A stretch of 64,000 nt of DNA from contig NZ_CP093342.1 in assembly GCF_022637555.1 (NCBI RefSeq), positions 3,038,001 through 3,102,000 on the forward strand. The letters run 5' to 3'. The DNA comes from Microbacterium sp. H1-D42. Lineage in GTDB: Bacteria > Actinomycetota > Actinomycetes > Actinomycetales > Microbacteriaceae. Below, piece after piece: positions 56,392-64,000 of the stretch; positions within the stretch are counted from its first letter, which is position 1; every line of letters begins with the position of its first letter. The notes under the pieces were generated by a model. That model searched no databases and was not told the origin of the DNA. It was given only the letters and a program-made list of their open reading frames with translations. The translations under genes were made by a program, and so were the position numbers.

Positions 56392-57882
56392 ATGCCCCAG
56401 CATCCGACGGACCCGCGCCAGGCGCGACGCCTTCCTGAGACACTCGACGAGTTCCAGCGGGCTGAGGGGCATCCGCAGTTCCGCGTCGATGTCGAGCGCA
56501 TTCGCTTCTCGCCCTACTACTCGCGGCTGTCCGCCGTGACGCAGGTGATCTCGCAGACCGGGGCGGGGCTGGCCGTGCACAACCGGCTCACCCACTCGAT
56601 CAAGGTCGCAGCCGTCGCCCGCGCCATCGCCACGCACCTCTCGACCACGGATGACGAACGCGGACGCATCGTCGCCGAACTCGGCGGCGCGCATCCCGTC
56701 GTCGTCCAGGCGGCCTCTGCAGCGCACGATCTCGGTCATCCGCCGTTCGGCCACCTCGGCGAGCAGACGCTCGATCACCTCGCCCGCGACCGGTTCGGAC
56801 TGACCGAGGGCTTCGAGGGCAACGCGCAGACCTACCGCATCCTCACCCGACTCGACGAGCACGACCGTCCAGGCGTCGGCCTCAACCTCACCGCCGCTGT
56901 GCGCGCGGCCGTGCTGAAATACCCGTGGCTTCGCGGCCAGGGCGGCACCCGTCGGGGAGGTGCGAGCAAGTTCAACTACTACGCGATCGATCAGCAGGAT
57001 GCCCGCAGCGCTCTGTCCGCCTACCCGCTGATCGAGCCGGGTCAGCAGACCGTCGAGTGCTCGATCATGGACATCTCCGACGACATCGCCTACTCGCTGC
57101 ACGACCTCGACGACTTCTACCGCGCCGGCCTGCTCAACCCCGCGACGCTGTCGGCCGAGTTCCGGTCGTGGCATCGCGATCTCGCCCGGCTCCGGGCATC
57201 CGACATCGAAGTGCTGCAGGCCGACACCCGCACGCCCGGCCACTCCCTCGAACTGCTCTGGCGCCGCCTGCAGAGCAAGGATGCCTGGATCGCCGACACC
57301 GACGCGTTCAGCGAGGCCGTAGCGAAGGTCTCGTCAGAGGTGATCGACGGCCTCGTCGCCGAGCCGTTCGACGGATCGCTCGCCAGCGAGCGCGGCCTCG
57401 CCCGCTTCACGACGGCGTGGATCGCCCGCCTGCAGTCGTCGATCGAGGTGCACCCGCACCCCGACATCCGCTGCGGCCACGTCAGCCTCAGCCGTCAGAC
57501 GTGGCACGAGGTCGCGGTGCTGAAGTTCCTGCACGAGCGGTTCATCCTCGAGCGGCCCGACCTCACCGTCTACCAGCGTGGACAGGCGAACGTGCTCGTG
57601 CGGCTCGTCGACGGTTTCGCCGCCTGGCTCGACGACCCGCACGACGCCCGGCGCGCGCCACGTCGCCTCATCGACCTGGTCGACCTCGCCACCGACGACT
57701 ACCGCGAGCTGCGAGCCGACTCCCTCGAGCTGGTGGAGGCGGATGCCGACCTCGAGCGCCTGGGCCGCGGCCGCGGCATCATCGACTACGTCGCATCTCT
57801 CACCGACGCCCAGGCGTCATCGCTCGACGCGCTGCTCGCCGGCCAGACCGAGCGGCTGTGGGACGCCGGGCAGGGACTCTGA
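56392..57882 (+). CDS. dgt: Deoxyguanosinetriphosphate triphosphohydrolase
   Basis: This 496-residue HD-domain enzyme hydrolyses dGTP to deoxyguanosine and triphosphate, limiting dNTP pools. Motifs: RFSPYYSRLSAVTQV, HNRLTHSIKVAAVARAIATHL with the first metal His, AASAAHDLGHPPFGHLGE with the HD pair, and SIMDISDDIAYSLHDLDDF with the last Asp. Length fits the family (400-510). The ATG at 56392 is used; open frame upstream includes sequence antisense to the tRNA terminator and is not protein-like. It is followed by the DUF503 gene after three bases. Confidence 0.93.
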   Translation: MPQHPTDPRQARRLPETLDEFQRAEGHPQFRVDVERIRFSPYYSRLSAVTQVISQTGAGLAVHNRLTHSIKVAAVARAIATHLSTTDDERGRIVAELGGAHPVVVQAASAAHDLGHPPFGHLGEQTLDHLARDRFGLTEGFEGNAQTYRILTRLDEHDRPGVGLNLTAAVRAAVLKYPWLRGQGGTRRGGASKFNYYAIDQQDARSALSAYPLIEPGQQTVECSIMDISDDIAYSLHDLDDFYRAGLLNPATLSAEFRSWHRDLARLRASDIEVLQADTRTPGHSLELLWRRLQSKDAWIADTDAFSEAVAKVSSEVIDGLVAEPFDGSLASERGLARFTTAWIARLQSSIEVHPHPDIRCGHVSLSRQTWHEVAVLKFLHERFILERPDLTVYQRGQANVLVRLVDGFAAWLDDPHDARRAPRRLIDLVDLATDDYRELRADSLELVEADADLERLGRGRGIIDYVASLTDAQASSLDALLAGQTERLWDAGQGL

Positions 57883-57885
57883 CAC

Positions 57886-58182
57886 ATGTGGATCGGGTGG
57901 ATGGAGTTCGACATCCTGCTCGGCGACGTGCACTCACTGAAGGAGAAGCGCAGCATCCTCCGCCCGCTCATCGCCGACCTCTCGCGCCGCGCCGAGGCGG
58001 CGGTCGCCGAGGTCGGCTCACTCGACCTGCATCGGCGCGCGCAGATCGGCATGTCGGTGGTCGGTGCCGACGCGGCGCACGTCCGCGACGTGCTCGACCA
58101 TGCCGAACGGATGCTGGCAGAGCAGCATCCCGAGATCACGCTCCTGTCAGCCGGGCGAGGGCTGCACTCCAGCGAGGACTGA
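57886..58182 (+). CDS. DUF503-family protein
   Basis: This 98-residue protein matches the small DUF503 family (FDILLGDVHSLKEKRSILRPLIADLSRRAEAAVAEVGSLDLHRRAQIGMSVVGADAAHVRDVLDHAERML). Its GDVHSLKEKRS motif and the length of about 95 are typical. It starts three bases after dgt, so they are co-transcribed. Members often lie near ribosome-binding factor genes, but the function is unknown. Confidence 0.9.
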   Translation: MWIGWMEFDILLGDVHSLKEKRSILRPLIADLSRRAEAAVAEVGSLDLHRRAQIGMSVVGADAAHVRDVLDHAERMLAEQHPEITLLSAGRGLHSSED

Positions 58183-58214
58183 GCCCGCCGAGGAGCGATG
58201 CGACAGGCCGAGAA

Positions 58215-58478
58215 TCAGACCATTCCGTCGTCCGGGCCAGGGGCGCGCGTGGAGCGACGGGTCTCATAGCTGCCGTCAGGCGCCGCATCCGTGCGCGTGA
58301 CGACGTCGGTGCGGCGTCGACGGGCCATCATCACGATGCCGACGAGGAACACGACGACACCCGCACCCATCAGGATGTACCCGATCAGATCGAGGTCTGC
58401 CCACGCGACGTCGACGTTCAGCGCGAACGTGAGGATGGCGCCGATGACGAAGAGAACGATTCCGGTTCCGATGCTCAT
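58215..58478 (-). CDS. DUF6458-family two-helix membrane protein
   Basis: The 87-residue protein starts MSIGTGIVLFVIGAILTFAL (first helix), continues with VAWADLDLIGYILMGAGVVVFLVGIVMM (second helix) and ends in a charged tail (RRRRTDVVTRTDAAPDGSYETRR). The ATG at 58478 has GGAAGGAG upstream. Homologues are common in Microbacteriaceae and Streptomyces. Function unknown. Confidence 0.88.
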   Translation of the reverse strand: MSIGTGIVLFVIGAILTFALNVDVAWADLDLIGYILMGAGVVVFLVGIVMMARRRRTDVVTRTDAAPDGSYETRRSTRAPGPDDGMV

Positions 58479-58588
58479 TGCTGGACTCCTTCCGTGCGCG
58501 GCGGTAGCCGCGGCGTTCCCTCCACACTTGCGGAACGGCAAGGCCGGGCACAGGGGGTTGACAGAGCAGTGACCTGTCCGGGTAGGTC

Positions 58589-59767
58589 CTAGGCCGGCGT
58601 TCCGTCCACCGACCGCTGCACCGGCGGCCGCAGCACGAGTGTCACCACGATCAGCACCAGGATGCCGGCGGTGAGCGTCACCGGAATCGGCAGCACCGGG
58701 TCGAGCAGCACCAGCAGCGCCCCCACCGGCATGACGGTGTTCACGACGGGGTCGGCGAGGTCGCGGATGGCGACGAACCATACGCTCAGCAGGAAGACCG
58801 CGATCGGCACCGTGACCGTGAACGACGCGGCGAGCGCGCTGAGGTCGGACGCTCCGGTCATCCGGTCGATCTCGACTTCGATTCCTGTCGAGAAAGCCGC
58901 TGCCGACGCGAAGATGAAGTAGTGCGTGTAGCCGTAGCGCAGCGAGCGCGGCAGCGAGGTGATCGCGAGGTGATGCGGGGGCCAGAAGTAGATCCACCAC
59001 ATCGCCGCTGTCGCCACGAGCGTGAGAGCGGCGATCGCGATCAACGGACCAAGCGAATCGACTTTCTCGACCGCGCCGATGATCGCATTCGCCGAGGCGA
59101 GCAGACTCTCGCCCAGCACGATCAGCGTGAACAGGCTGTAGCGCTCGGTGATGTGGTGCGGATGCCAGGGTGTCGTGCCCCGCAGCTCGGCGATCACCGG
59201 CACCGCGATCTCGATCAGCACGAGCACGATGAATGCGGCGATCTGCCAGTCGGCGGGCACGAACAGGAATCCCACCCACAGCACCTGCGCTGCGCCGATC
59301 CCGACGGCGTACAGCTGCGTCGCCCGGCGCGCCTCCCCCGCCGACCGCGACGCCCGCAGCCACTGTGCGATCATCGCGACGCGCATCACGATGTACCCGA
59401 CGACGACCACGGTGAAGTCGGCCTCGCCGAACGCCGGTCCGATGCCGGCCGCCAGCACCAGCACGCCCGCCATCTGCACGAAGGTCAGCACGCGGTACAG
59501 CCAGTCGTCGGTGCCGAACGAGGTCGCGAACCAGGTGAAGTTCATCCAGGCCCACCAGATGCCGAAGAACACCATCAGATAGGTGACCAGACCGTCGACG
59601 TGGCCGTCGGCGAGTTCGTGGTGCAACTGCGAGGATGCCGTACTCACCGCGACCACGAACACGAGGTCGAAGAACAGCTCAAGAGAGCTGGCGACGCGGT
59701 GCGGCTCGCGCGGGTCGCGCGGCAGCATCCGAGTCAGGTGGAACCGGCCCGCCGCATTCTCGCTCAC
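58589..59767 (-). CDS. Low-temperature-requirement A (LtrA)-family membrane protein
   Basis: This 392-residue protein has about ten helices and the LtrA motifs VASSLELFFDLVFVVAVSTAS near the start, GIWWAWMNFTWFATSFGTDDW, ERYSLFTLIVLGESLLASANAI mid-protein, and HYFIFASAAAFSTGIEVEID. The GTG at 59767 is used. LtrA was named for a Listeria gene required at low temperature; the molecular activity remains unknown. It is just upstream of the GT2-GtrA gene's stop with 19 bases between. Confidence 0.9.
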   Translation of the reverse strand: MSENAAGRFHLTRMLPRDPREPHRVASSLELFFDLVFVVAVSTASSQLHHELADGHVDGLVTYLMVFFGIWWAWMNFTWFATSFGTDDWLYRVLTFVQMAGVLVLAAGIGPAFGEADFTVVVVGYIVMRVAMIAQWLRASRSAGEARRATQLYAVGIGAAQVLWVGFLFVPADWQIAAFIVLVLIEIAVPVIAELRGTTPWHPHHITERYSLFTLIVLGESLLASANAIIGAVEKVDSLGPLIAIAALTLVATAAMWWIYFWPPHHLAITSLPRSLRYGYTHYFIFASAAAFSTGIEVEIDRMTGASDLSALAASFTVTVPIAVFLLSVWFVAIRDLADPVVNTVMPVGALLVLLDPVLPIPVTLTAGILVLIVVTLVLRPPVQRSVDGTPA

Positions 59768-59786
59768 GCGCTCAGAATAGCGAGCG

Positions 59787-60986
59787 TCAGAGCTCCCCGG
59801 GGCGCATGGCCTCCGTGTCGATCGCGCGCAGCACCCGCATGGTCGCCGTGTCGACGGACGGCTCTGCCGGGGCATCCGACGTCTTGCGCCGTCGCGGCGC
59901 GTACACGACCAGCGCATGGAACAGGAACCGGGCGAAGAAGGCGACCACCAGCGAGATCGCCGTCGCGAGCACGCTGGAGATGTGCCAGCTCTCGACCATC
60001 CATGCCATCACCGGAATGCGCAGCGCCGCCTCGATGCTGTTGAACGATGCGGATGCTGCGAACCGCACCCACAGCCGTGAGGCGTCGTGGCGCTCGGCGC
60101 GGAAGACGAACAGCTCCTGCAGCACGAAGTTGCCGATGATCGTGACGGCCGCGCCGATGACGGCCGCCGGCACGTAGTCCATGCCCGCGTGGGTGAGGGC
60201 CCACATGATGCCGATGTTGGCGATCGCGCCGATGCCGCCGATCAGTGCGAACAGGCCCATCTTGCCGAACCGCAGCCGGGCGAGATGCACGAGGAACGTC
60301 CACCCCTGCCGCAGGCTCGCCTTCGATGAGCCGTGCTGTCTGGCGCCGAACTCCATCGGCACCTCGGCGATCCGAAGGTCGTGCCGCTCGCCCGCTCGCA
60401 CGAGGATCTCAAGCAGGATCTTGAAGCCCTGCGGACGCAGCACGCCGACGTCGATGCGCGCGCGGTTCACCAGGAAGAACCCGGTCATCGGGTCGGTGCT
60501 GCGCCACAGCCGGCGCAGGAACATCGCCTTGGTGATCGCCGTCGCCGCCTTCGAGACGCCGAGGCGCATCGTGGTGCCGAGACCCGCCGAGTCGCCGCCG
60601 CCGATGTAGCGCGACGCCGCCACGACGTCGGCATCGCCGCGCGCGAAGCGCTGCAGCATGGCCGGGATGAGTTCGGGCGGATGCTGCAGATCGCCGTCCA
60701 TGACGACGCAGACGTCATGCGTCGCCTCGTTCAGGCCGAGGACGACCGCGCCGCCGAGCCCGCCGGTGTTGTGCTCGCGATGGATCACGCGGACGGGAAG
60801 AGGAGCGGATGCCGCCACCCGCGCGATCTCGTCGGCGGTGCCGTCTGAGCTGTCGTCGACGAAGAGGATCTCGGCGTCGAACGCGGCGAGCGCCGTGGCG
60901 GTGCGCTCGATGAGCTCGGCGACATTCGCGCGCTCATTGAAGGTGGGCACGATGACGGTGACAGGGGCCACAGGGACAGCACTCAC
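59787..60986 (-). CDS. Glycosyltransferase family 2 fused to a GtrA domain
   Basis: This 399-residue protein has an N-terminal GT2 domain (VTVIVPTFNERANVAELIERTATAL, EILFVDDSSDGTADEI, VCVVMDGDLQHPPELIPAML, SRYIGGGDSAGL, TGFFLVNRARID), similar to dolichol-/polyprenol-phosphate mannosyltransferases, and from about residue 240 four helices of the GtrA family (KMGLFALIGGIGAIANIGIMWALTH, VIGAAVTIIGNFVLQELFVFR). It likely makes polyprenyl-phosphate sugars for wall glycosylation and may carry them across the membrane. Start ATG 60986. Confidence 0.9.
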   Translation of the reverse strand: MSAVPVAPVTVIVPTFNERANVAELIERTATALAAFDAEILFVDDSSDGTADEIARVAASAPLPVRVIHREHNTGGLGGAVVLGLNEATHDVCVVMDGDLQHPPELIPAMLQRFARGDADVVAASRYIGGGDSAGLGTTMRLGVSKAATAITKAMFLRRLWRSTDPMTGFFLVNRARIDVGVLRPQGFKILLEILVRAGERHDLRIAEVPMEFGARQHGSSKASLRQGWTFLVHLARLRFGKMGLFALIGGIGAIANIGIMWALTHAGMDYVPAAVIGAAVTIIGNFVLQELFVFRAERHDASRLWVRFAASASFNSIEAALRIPVMAWMVESWHISSVLATAISLVVAFFARFLFHALVVYAPRRRKTSDAPAEPSVDTATMRVLRAIDTEAMRPGEL

Positions 60987-61088
60987 GTGTTCTCCTCCCC
61001 CGGTACAGCGTGCGATGCAGCATCCATCGTTTCACGTGATGCTATGCCCTGCGGAGCCGACGCCCTCGCGCGGCTTTAGGCTGGAACC

Positions 61089-61352
61089 ATGAGCACCCCC
61101 GCATCCGACACCATCACCATGTTCGGCGCCGAGTGGTGCGGCGACTGCCGCCGCACCAAGAAGCAGCTCGACGGACTCGGCATCGAGTACACCTACGTCG
61201 ACCTCGTCGCCGACCCGGCGGCCGCTGACGTCGCCAAGGAGATCTCGGGTCGCATGAACATCCCGGTGGTCGTGTACCCCGACGCCAGCCACCACGTGGA
61301 ACCGTCGAACGCCGACGTCGAGGCCAAGCTGCGCGAGCTCTCGCTGATCTGA
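61089..61352 (+). CDS. Glutaredoxin/mycoredoxin-like protein
   Basis: The 87-residue protein has a thioredoxin fold with active site WCGDC at residues 16-20, followed by RRTKKQLDGLGIEYTYVDL and the cis-Pro motif NIPVVVY. It resembles actinobacterial mycoredoxins (mrx1), which reduce mycothiol mixed disulfides, where the usual active site is WCGYC. It is divergent from the GT2 gene and about 100 bases upstream of the ALDH gene. Assignment to mycoredoxin over NrdH is likely but not certain. Confidence 0.88.
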   Translation: MSTPASDTITMFGAEWCGDCRRTKKQLDGLGIEYTYVDLVADPAAADVAKEISGRMNIPVVVYPDASHHVEPSNADVEAKLRELSLI

Positions 61353-61449
61353 TCCGGCATCCGCGTCGCGGGCGGCGAGATCTCGCCGCAAACGACATGG
61401 AACCGAATACCACCGCGTCGTACACTGGGTACCATCCCCGAAGGAGACG

Positions 61450-63243
61450 ATGATGACTCAGGATGCGCCCGCGAAGACGGTGAAGCCCGTGAAGACGGCG
61501 AAGAAGGATGCCAAGGCATCTGCGACCCCGACTCTGGACGACGCCGAGCGCGCTGACCTCGACGCGCGGATCGCCGACCTGCACAAGGGCGCTCGCACGT
61601 GGTCGAGCCTCACGCTCTCCCAGCGGGTGACGCTGCTGAAGGCGCTCCGCACGAGCGTCGCGGCGGCAGCGGATGACTGGGCGAACACCGCCGCCGACTC
61701 AAAGGAGCTGCGCGCGAACCACCCGCTGCGCGGCGAGGAGTGGCTGAGCGGGCCGTATTCGGTGCTCGGCGCGCTGGATGCCTACGCCGACACGCTGTCG
61801 AAGCTCGCCGACGGCCGCAGCGCCCTCGACGGCATCACCGTCGGCCGCGCCCCCGGCGGACGCACTCGCATCGATTCCTTCCCGCTGACCACCAGCGACA
61901 AGTTCCTGCTGTCGGGGTACACCGGCGAGGTCTGGCTGCAGCCCGGCATCACGCCCAACACCGCGCGTCAGGATGCGGGCCTCGCCCAGCTGACCCCGGA
62001 TGCCCCCGGCGGCGTCGGTCTGGTGCTCGGCGCCGGCAACATCACCTCGATCCCCGTGCTCGACGTGTTCTACGAACTGCTCGCCCACAACCGCGTGGTG
62101 CTGCTGAAGGTCAATCCCACGCAGGACCCGCTGGTGCCGGTCTACGAGCGCGCGCTCGCCCCGCTGATCGCCCCCGGCTTCCTGCGGATCGTGCGCGGGG
62201 GTGCCGCGGTCGGCTCCTACCTGACCGGTCACGACGACATCGATCACGTGCACATCACCGGAGCCGCCGCGACGTTCGACGCGATCGTGTGGGGCACGGG
62301 TGATGCGGGCAAGCGCCGTCGCCGCGAGAACCGGCCGCAGCTGAAGAAGCCGATCACCGCCGAGCTGGGTGGCGTGTCGCCGATCATCGTCGTCCCAGGC
62401 CAGTGGACCGATGCCGACCTCACCTTCCATGCCGAGCACATCGTCACGATGCGCTTGCAGAACTGCGGACACAACTGCATCGCGGGGCAGGTCGTGATCA
62501 TGTCGCGCGACTGGGCGCAGGCCGAGCAGTTCCGCACCGCGCTGCGGCGCGCGTACGCATCGGCGCCGGAGCGCCCGATCTGGTACCCGGGGTCGCCCAA
62601 GCGCATGCAGCAGGCCGCAGAGGACTATCCGGACGCCCTGGTGCTCGCCGATCGCCTGCTCGTCGAGATCGATGGGGAGTCGGATGCCACGGCCCTGCAG
62701 TCCACCGAGTACTTCGCCCCTGTGCTTGGCGTCGTCGAGCTGGGCGGCACCGGCCAGGACTTCTTCGAGGCGGCCATCGCGCACGCCAATGACCAGCTGG
62801 CCGGCACGCTCGGCGGCAACATCATCATCGACCCGGCGACCGAGAAGGCGATGGGCGCCGGTTTCGAGCGCGCCATCACCGAATTCCACTATGGGTCGAT
62901 CGCGATCAACGCCTGGACTGCGCTCGGGTTCATCGTCCCGACCATGACCTGGGGCGCCTACCCTGGCAACTCGATCGACGACGTGGGCAGCGGCATCGGC
63001 GTCGTGCACAACGCGCTGCTGCTGGACGGCGTCGAACGCTCAGTGGTGCGCGGCCCGTTCCGGCCGTTCCCGCGGTCGCTGCCGGTCGTCAACGGCGGCG
63101 GGCGCTTCAGCATCCTGCCCAAGCCCCCGTGGTTCGTCTCGGCGCGCACCGGGGCGCAGGTCAGCGAGGGCATGACGAAGTTCCGTGCGGACGGCGGGAT
63201 GCTGGGTCTGGCCCGCACGCTGCTCGCGGCGCTGCGCGCCTGA
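61450..63243 (+). CDS. Aldehyde dehydrogenase-family protein
   Basis: This 597-residue protein is longer than usual ALDHs (about 480-500). After a Lys/Ala-rich N-terminus (KTVKPVKTAKKDAKASATP) it has PDAPGGVGLVLGAGNITSIPVLDVFYELLAHNRVVLLKVNPTQDPLVPVY, HVHITGAAATFDAIVWG, ITAELGGVSPIIVVPGQW, and the catalytic Cys in LQNCGHNCIAGQVVI. Family residues for NAD binding are partly altered (no standard F-TGS). The substrate is unknown. ATG 61450 follows a GAAGGAG; ATG at 61453 is the alternative. Confidence 0.88.
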   Translation: MMTQDAPAKTVKPVKTAKKDAKASATPTLDDAERADLDARIADLHKGARTWSSLTLSQRVTLLKALRTSVAAAADDWANTAADSKELRANHPLRGEEWLSGPYSVLGALDAYADTLSKLADGRSALDGITVGRAPGGRTRIDSFPLTTSDKFLLSGYTGEVWLQPGITPNTARQDAGLAQLTPDAPGGVGLVLGAGNITSIPVLDVFYELLAHNRVVLLKVNPTQDPLVPVYERALAPLIAPGFLRIVRGGAAVGSYLTGHDDIDHVHITGAAATFDAIVWGTGDAGKRRRRENRPQLKKPITAELGGVSPIIVVPGQWTDADLTFHAEHIVTMRLQNCGHNCIAGQVVIMSRDWAQAEQFRTALRRAYASAPERPIWYPGSPKRMQQAAEDYPDALVLADRLLVEIDGESDATALQSTEYFAPVLGVVELGGTGQDFFEAAIAHANDQLAGTLGGNIIIDPATEKAMGAGFERAITEFHYGSIAINAWTALGFIVPTMTWGAYPGNSIDDVGSGIGVVHNALLLDGVERSVVRGPFRPFPRSLPVVNGGGRFSILPKPPWFVSARTGAQVSEGMTKFRADGGMLGLARTLLAALRA

Positions 63244-63260
63244 CGCCGGGCGATCCCGGG

Positions 63261-64000
63261 CTAGAGCTGGTCGCCGGGGATGGCGAAGGTGTCGCAGACT
63301 CCGAGGCCGTTCTGGTAGCCGTTGGCGAACCAGTACTTGCGCTGCTCGCTGCTGCCGTGAGTGAAGCTCTCGGGGCTGACGAACCCTCCTGATTGCTGCT
63401 GGATGTGATCGTCGCCCACGACGTAGGCGGCGTTGACAGCATCCGACAGCTGCTGCTCCGTCGGCGGCTTCAGGAACGGCACCCCGTTGTCATCCTTCTG
63501 CTTCGAGACGTCCCCCAGCCAGGCGCCGGCGTAGCAGTCGGCCTGCAGCTCGGTCCGAACGCCGTTGCTGTCCGGTCCGGTGCCGTTATTGGGGTACTTG
63601 CGCATGACGCCGGTGATGTTCTGGATGTGGTGACCCCACTCGTGCCCCACGATGTACAGCTGCGCGAGCTCGCCTGCCGACGCGCCGAACTGCTGGCGCA
63701 TGATGGCGAAGAAGTCCGGATCGATGTACACGCCCTGCTCGGGCGGGCAGTAGAACGGTCCGACCGCGTTCGAGGCCGTGCCGCACTGCGTCGGCGTCTG
63801 CCCCTCGACCACGGTCATCGTCGGCGCGACGTACCCGTCGACGTGGTCGGCCCAGTAGTCGTTGAGCACGACCTCGGCACCCGCCATGCGGCAGTCGTCG
63901 TTGGTGTTGGCGTCCTCACCGGTCTTGCATTCGACGAGGGTGCCCTGCTCACTCGCCGATCCGCCAGATGGCGCACCTCCGCCGCCACCGACCAGTCCCG
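63261..64000 (-). CDS. Neutral zinc metallopeptidase (partial)
   Basis: The C-terminal 246 residues are visible; the 5' part is beyond the right edge. The zinc motif HEWGHH is in LAQLYIVGHEWGHHIQNI, with YCPPEQGVYIDPDFF before it and RTELQADCYAGAWLG after it, the pattern of the YpfJ-type (KPN_02809-type) neutral zinc metallopeptidase family. The portion near the right edge is Gly/Ser-rich (GLVGGGGGAPSGGSASEQG), then CKTGEDANTNDDCRMAGA. The protein is likely exported or membrane-anchored via its missing N-terminus. Confidence 0.9.
   Translation of the reverse strand, partial: GLVGGGGGAPSGGSASEQGTLVECKTGEDANTNDDCRMAGAEVVLNDYWADHVDGYVAPTMTVVEGQTPTQCGTASNAVGPFYCPPEQGVYIDPDFFAIMRQQFGASAGELAQLYIVGHEWGHHIQNITGVMRKYPNNGTGPDSNGVRTELQADCYAGAWLGDVSKQKDDNGVPFLKPPTEQQLSDAVNAAYVVGDDHIQQQSGGFVSPESFTHGSSEQRKYWFANGYQNGLGVCDTFAIPGDQL

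Noticed and set aside
58479..59555. Long minus-strand frame joined to the DUF6458 gene
   Set aside because: The upstream part is a shadow of the ltrA gene; the strong ribosome-binding site marks the short start at 58478.

Overview
The window is high-GC actinobacterial chromosome, most likely from Microbacteriaceae (Microbacterium-like). The basis is the very high GC, GTG starts, tight overlapping operons, the tilS/hpt/ftsH/folE/folP/folB/folK/DUF3180 order, DUF2207, DUF4192, DUF6458 and LCP proteins, and Microbacteriaceae-style lipoproteins. No rRNA or CRISPR is seen. Both ends cut genes: a phosphonate-type ABC ATPase on the left and a neutral zinc metallopeptidase on the right.

Layout. 1-3.8 kb: a minus-strand phosphonate/phosphite-type uptake operon (HAD phosphatase, PhnD-like lipoprotein, PhnC-like ATPase), an unknown gene and a LysE exporter. 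3.8-10.2 kb: a genomic island in the 3' end of tRNA-Ser(GCU). A 74-bp direct repeat of the tRNA 3' end brackets it. It holds a broken IS256-family transposase, two Rhs toxin-tip plus candidate immunity modules, an orphan Rhs core fragment, an IS3-family element and the 3' end of a tyrosine integrase. 10.3-28.3 kb: a large sugar catabolic region. It has L-rhamnose genes (mutarotase, isomerase, MFS permease; DeoR regulator, bifunctional aldolase/dehydrogenase, rhamnulokinase) and, between them, a second eight-gene minus-strand operon (ABC transporter, RpiB-like isomerase, amidotransferase-like protein, a second FGGY kinase, a second class II aldolase). Two LacI regulators have matching palindromic operators upstream of the operons.

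28.3-43 kb: housekeeping and envelope genes (LCP protein, tRNA-Ser(UGA), MFS-cNMP fusion, serS with a HAD phosphatase, diacylglycerol kinase-like protein, two tandem paralogous lipoproteins, cardiolipin synthase, DUF4192, lysS, DUF2207). 43-53.5 kb: a long minus-strand run of tilS, hpt, ftsH, four folate genes, DUF3180, two PH-domain membrane proteins and a DUF2520-type oxidoreductase, with one plus-strand DUF937 gene inserted. 53.6-64 kb: pyrophosphatase, an M23 peptidase with coiled coil, a tRNA-Glu/Asp/Phe cluster, dGTPase, DUF503, DUF6458, LtrA, a GT2-GtrA fusion, a mycoredoxin-like protein, an aldehyde dehydrogenase-like protein and the partial metallopeptidase.

The most unusual parts are the decayed Rhs tip array in the tRNA-Ser island and the second sugar operon, whose substrate I cannot assign. 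Coordinates come from reading codons by eye; start sites were chosen from ribosome-binding sites and family N-termini.
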